From contig NZ_NJNQ01000006.1 in the NCBI RefSeq assembly GCF_002742445.1, forward strand, positions 62,001-126,000: DNA of 64,000 nucleotides, written 5' to 3'. Below the pieces are notes generated by a model, which was not told the origin of the DNA, did not search any database, and worked only from the letters and a program-made list of their open reading frames with translations. This DNA comes from Bifidobacterium sp. N4G05. Lineage in GTDB: Bacteria; Actinomycetota; Actinomycetes; Actinomycetales; Bifidobacteriaceae. The translations under genes and the position numbers were made by a program. Positions 63,606 to 64,000 of this stretch are shown piece by piece (within the stretch, counting starts at the first letter, position 1; each line of letters starts with the position of its first letter).

Positions 63606-64000
63606 TCACTCGCCGTTTTCGGCGTCGCCTTGCTCCAGTCTATCGTTGGGGCTGGTCGGCTTGCGAAGTCCGGGAATACGTGAGGAAAGCAGTGCGATCG
63701 CCTCGTCGAATTCCTCGGAACGCAGCAGCCGCAACATGCCCACGTAAACGATGAAAGTCACTATGGTCAACAGCGCAGCGCACGCCACTGCCTGAATCCA
63801 GTTCATATGACCGTCCACCGCTCCGATTTGGGCGCCGACGAGCTGGTAGACGCTGTCACGTGCCAGCACGCCGATGAGCATGGCAGCTGCTGCCGCGCCA
63901 ATCGATTTCAGATACGAGATGGCTATACGCGGACCGTCGATATTGTTTTCGAAACGTTTGCGCAACATGACATACAGGATGGGAATCGGCAGTATGTAGC
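63606..64000 (-). CDS. murJ: Lipid II flippase MurJ (MviN), C-terminal part
   Basis: About 130 residues of the C-terminus; the gene runs past the window edge (5' end missing). Two or three membrane segments are visible (IAISYLKSIGAAAAAMLIGVLA in part, AVACAALLTIVTFIVYVGML in part) and a short cytoplasmic tail. Identification rests on the pseudokinase neighbour and helices typical of the MviN C-terminal bundle. Confidence 0.75.
   Translation of the reverse strand, partial: YILPIPILYVMLRKRFENNIDGPRIAISYLKSIGAAAAAMLIGVLARDSVYQLVGAQIGAVDGHMNWIQAVACAALLTIVTFIVYVGMLRLLRSEEFDEAIALLSSRIPGLRKPTSPNDRLEQGDAENGE

Overview
The window looks like the chromosomal origin region of a Bifidobacterium (high-GC Actinobacteria). 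Reasons: the gene order dnaA-dnaN-recF-DUF721-gyrB-gyrA-DUF3566 runs one way and rpmH-rnpA-yidD-yidC-jag-rsmG-parA-parB the other, with TTATCCACA boxes between. The actinobacterial block fhaA-fhaB-pstP-rodA-pbpA-pknA-pknB / trpG / sortase E / DUF881 / crgA lies about 35-50 kb away on the same side. PEP carboxylase, glycogen phosphorylase and an L-hydroxyacid dehydrogenase also fit. The genus is an inference from gene order and protein style; I do not assign a species.

Layout. 1-890: 3' part of a NarL-type sensor kinase. 1.2-3.6 kb: S9 peptidase (-). 3.8-12.8 kb: cell-wall and division signalling operon of two FHA proteins, a PP2C phosphatase, RodA, a class B PBP and two Ser/Thr kinases, the second with four PASTA repeats. 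13-16.4 kb: trpG/pabA, class E sortase, DUF881 protein, CrgA. 16.6-19.6 kb: methyltransferase carrying a palindromic in-frame tandem repeat, a non-coding block full of DnaA boxes, a rhomboid protease and a small membrane protein. 19.7-31.6 kb: glgP, SCP2-like protein, DUF3073, trpS, putP, thrE-like exporter, ppc. 31.7-35.7 kb: accessory-looking stretch with an IS30-like terminal-repeat element, beta-carbonic anhydrase, a DUF4143 AAA ATPase flanked by a 70-bp direct repeat, and a CBS-domain hemolysin-like protein. 35.9-40.8 kb: L-hydroxyacid dehydrogenase, YgjP-like metallopeptidase, tRNA-Ile and two tRNA-Ala, a 53-bp-period hairpin array, mscL, gdhA. 41.0-41.2 kb: a large composite palindrome. 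41.3-52.1 kb: DUF3566, gyrA, gyrB, DUF721, recF, dnaN, oriC-type intergenic DNA, dnaA (all -). 52.4-58.5 kb: rpmH to parB (+), with four of the five parS-like sites. 58.8-64 kb: trxB, an overlooked 40-codon gene with its own promoter-like and terminator sequences, a 5'(3')-deoxyribonucleotidase-like HAD protein, a membrane pseudokinase and the 3' end of murJ.

Functionally most of the window serves chromosome replication and segregation (DnaA, DnaN, RecF, gyrase, ParAB/parS, DciA-like DUF721) and envelope growth (PknA/PknB, PstP, FHA proteins, RodA, PBP, CrgA, MurJ and pseudokinase, YidC, sortase). The least explained items are: the second DnaA-box cluster 32-34 kb from dnaA; the 53-bp hairpin array beside the tRNAs; the AAA ATPase islet with duplicated carbonic anhydrase tail; the palindrome-encoded 17-residue repeat in the methyltransferase; and the 40-aa gene upstream of trxB.
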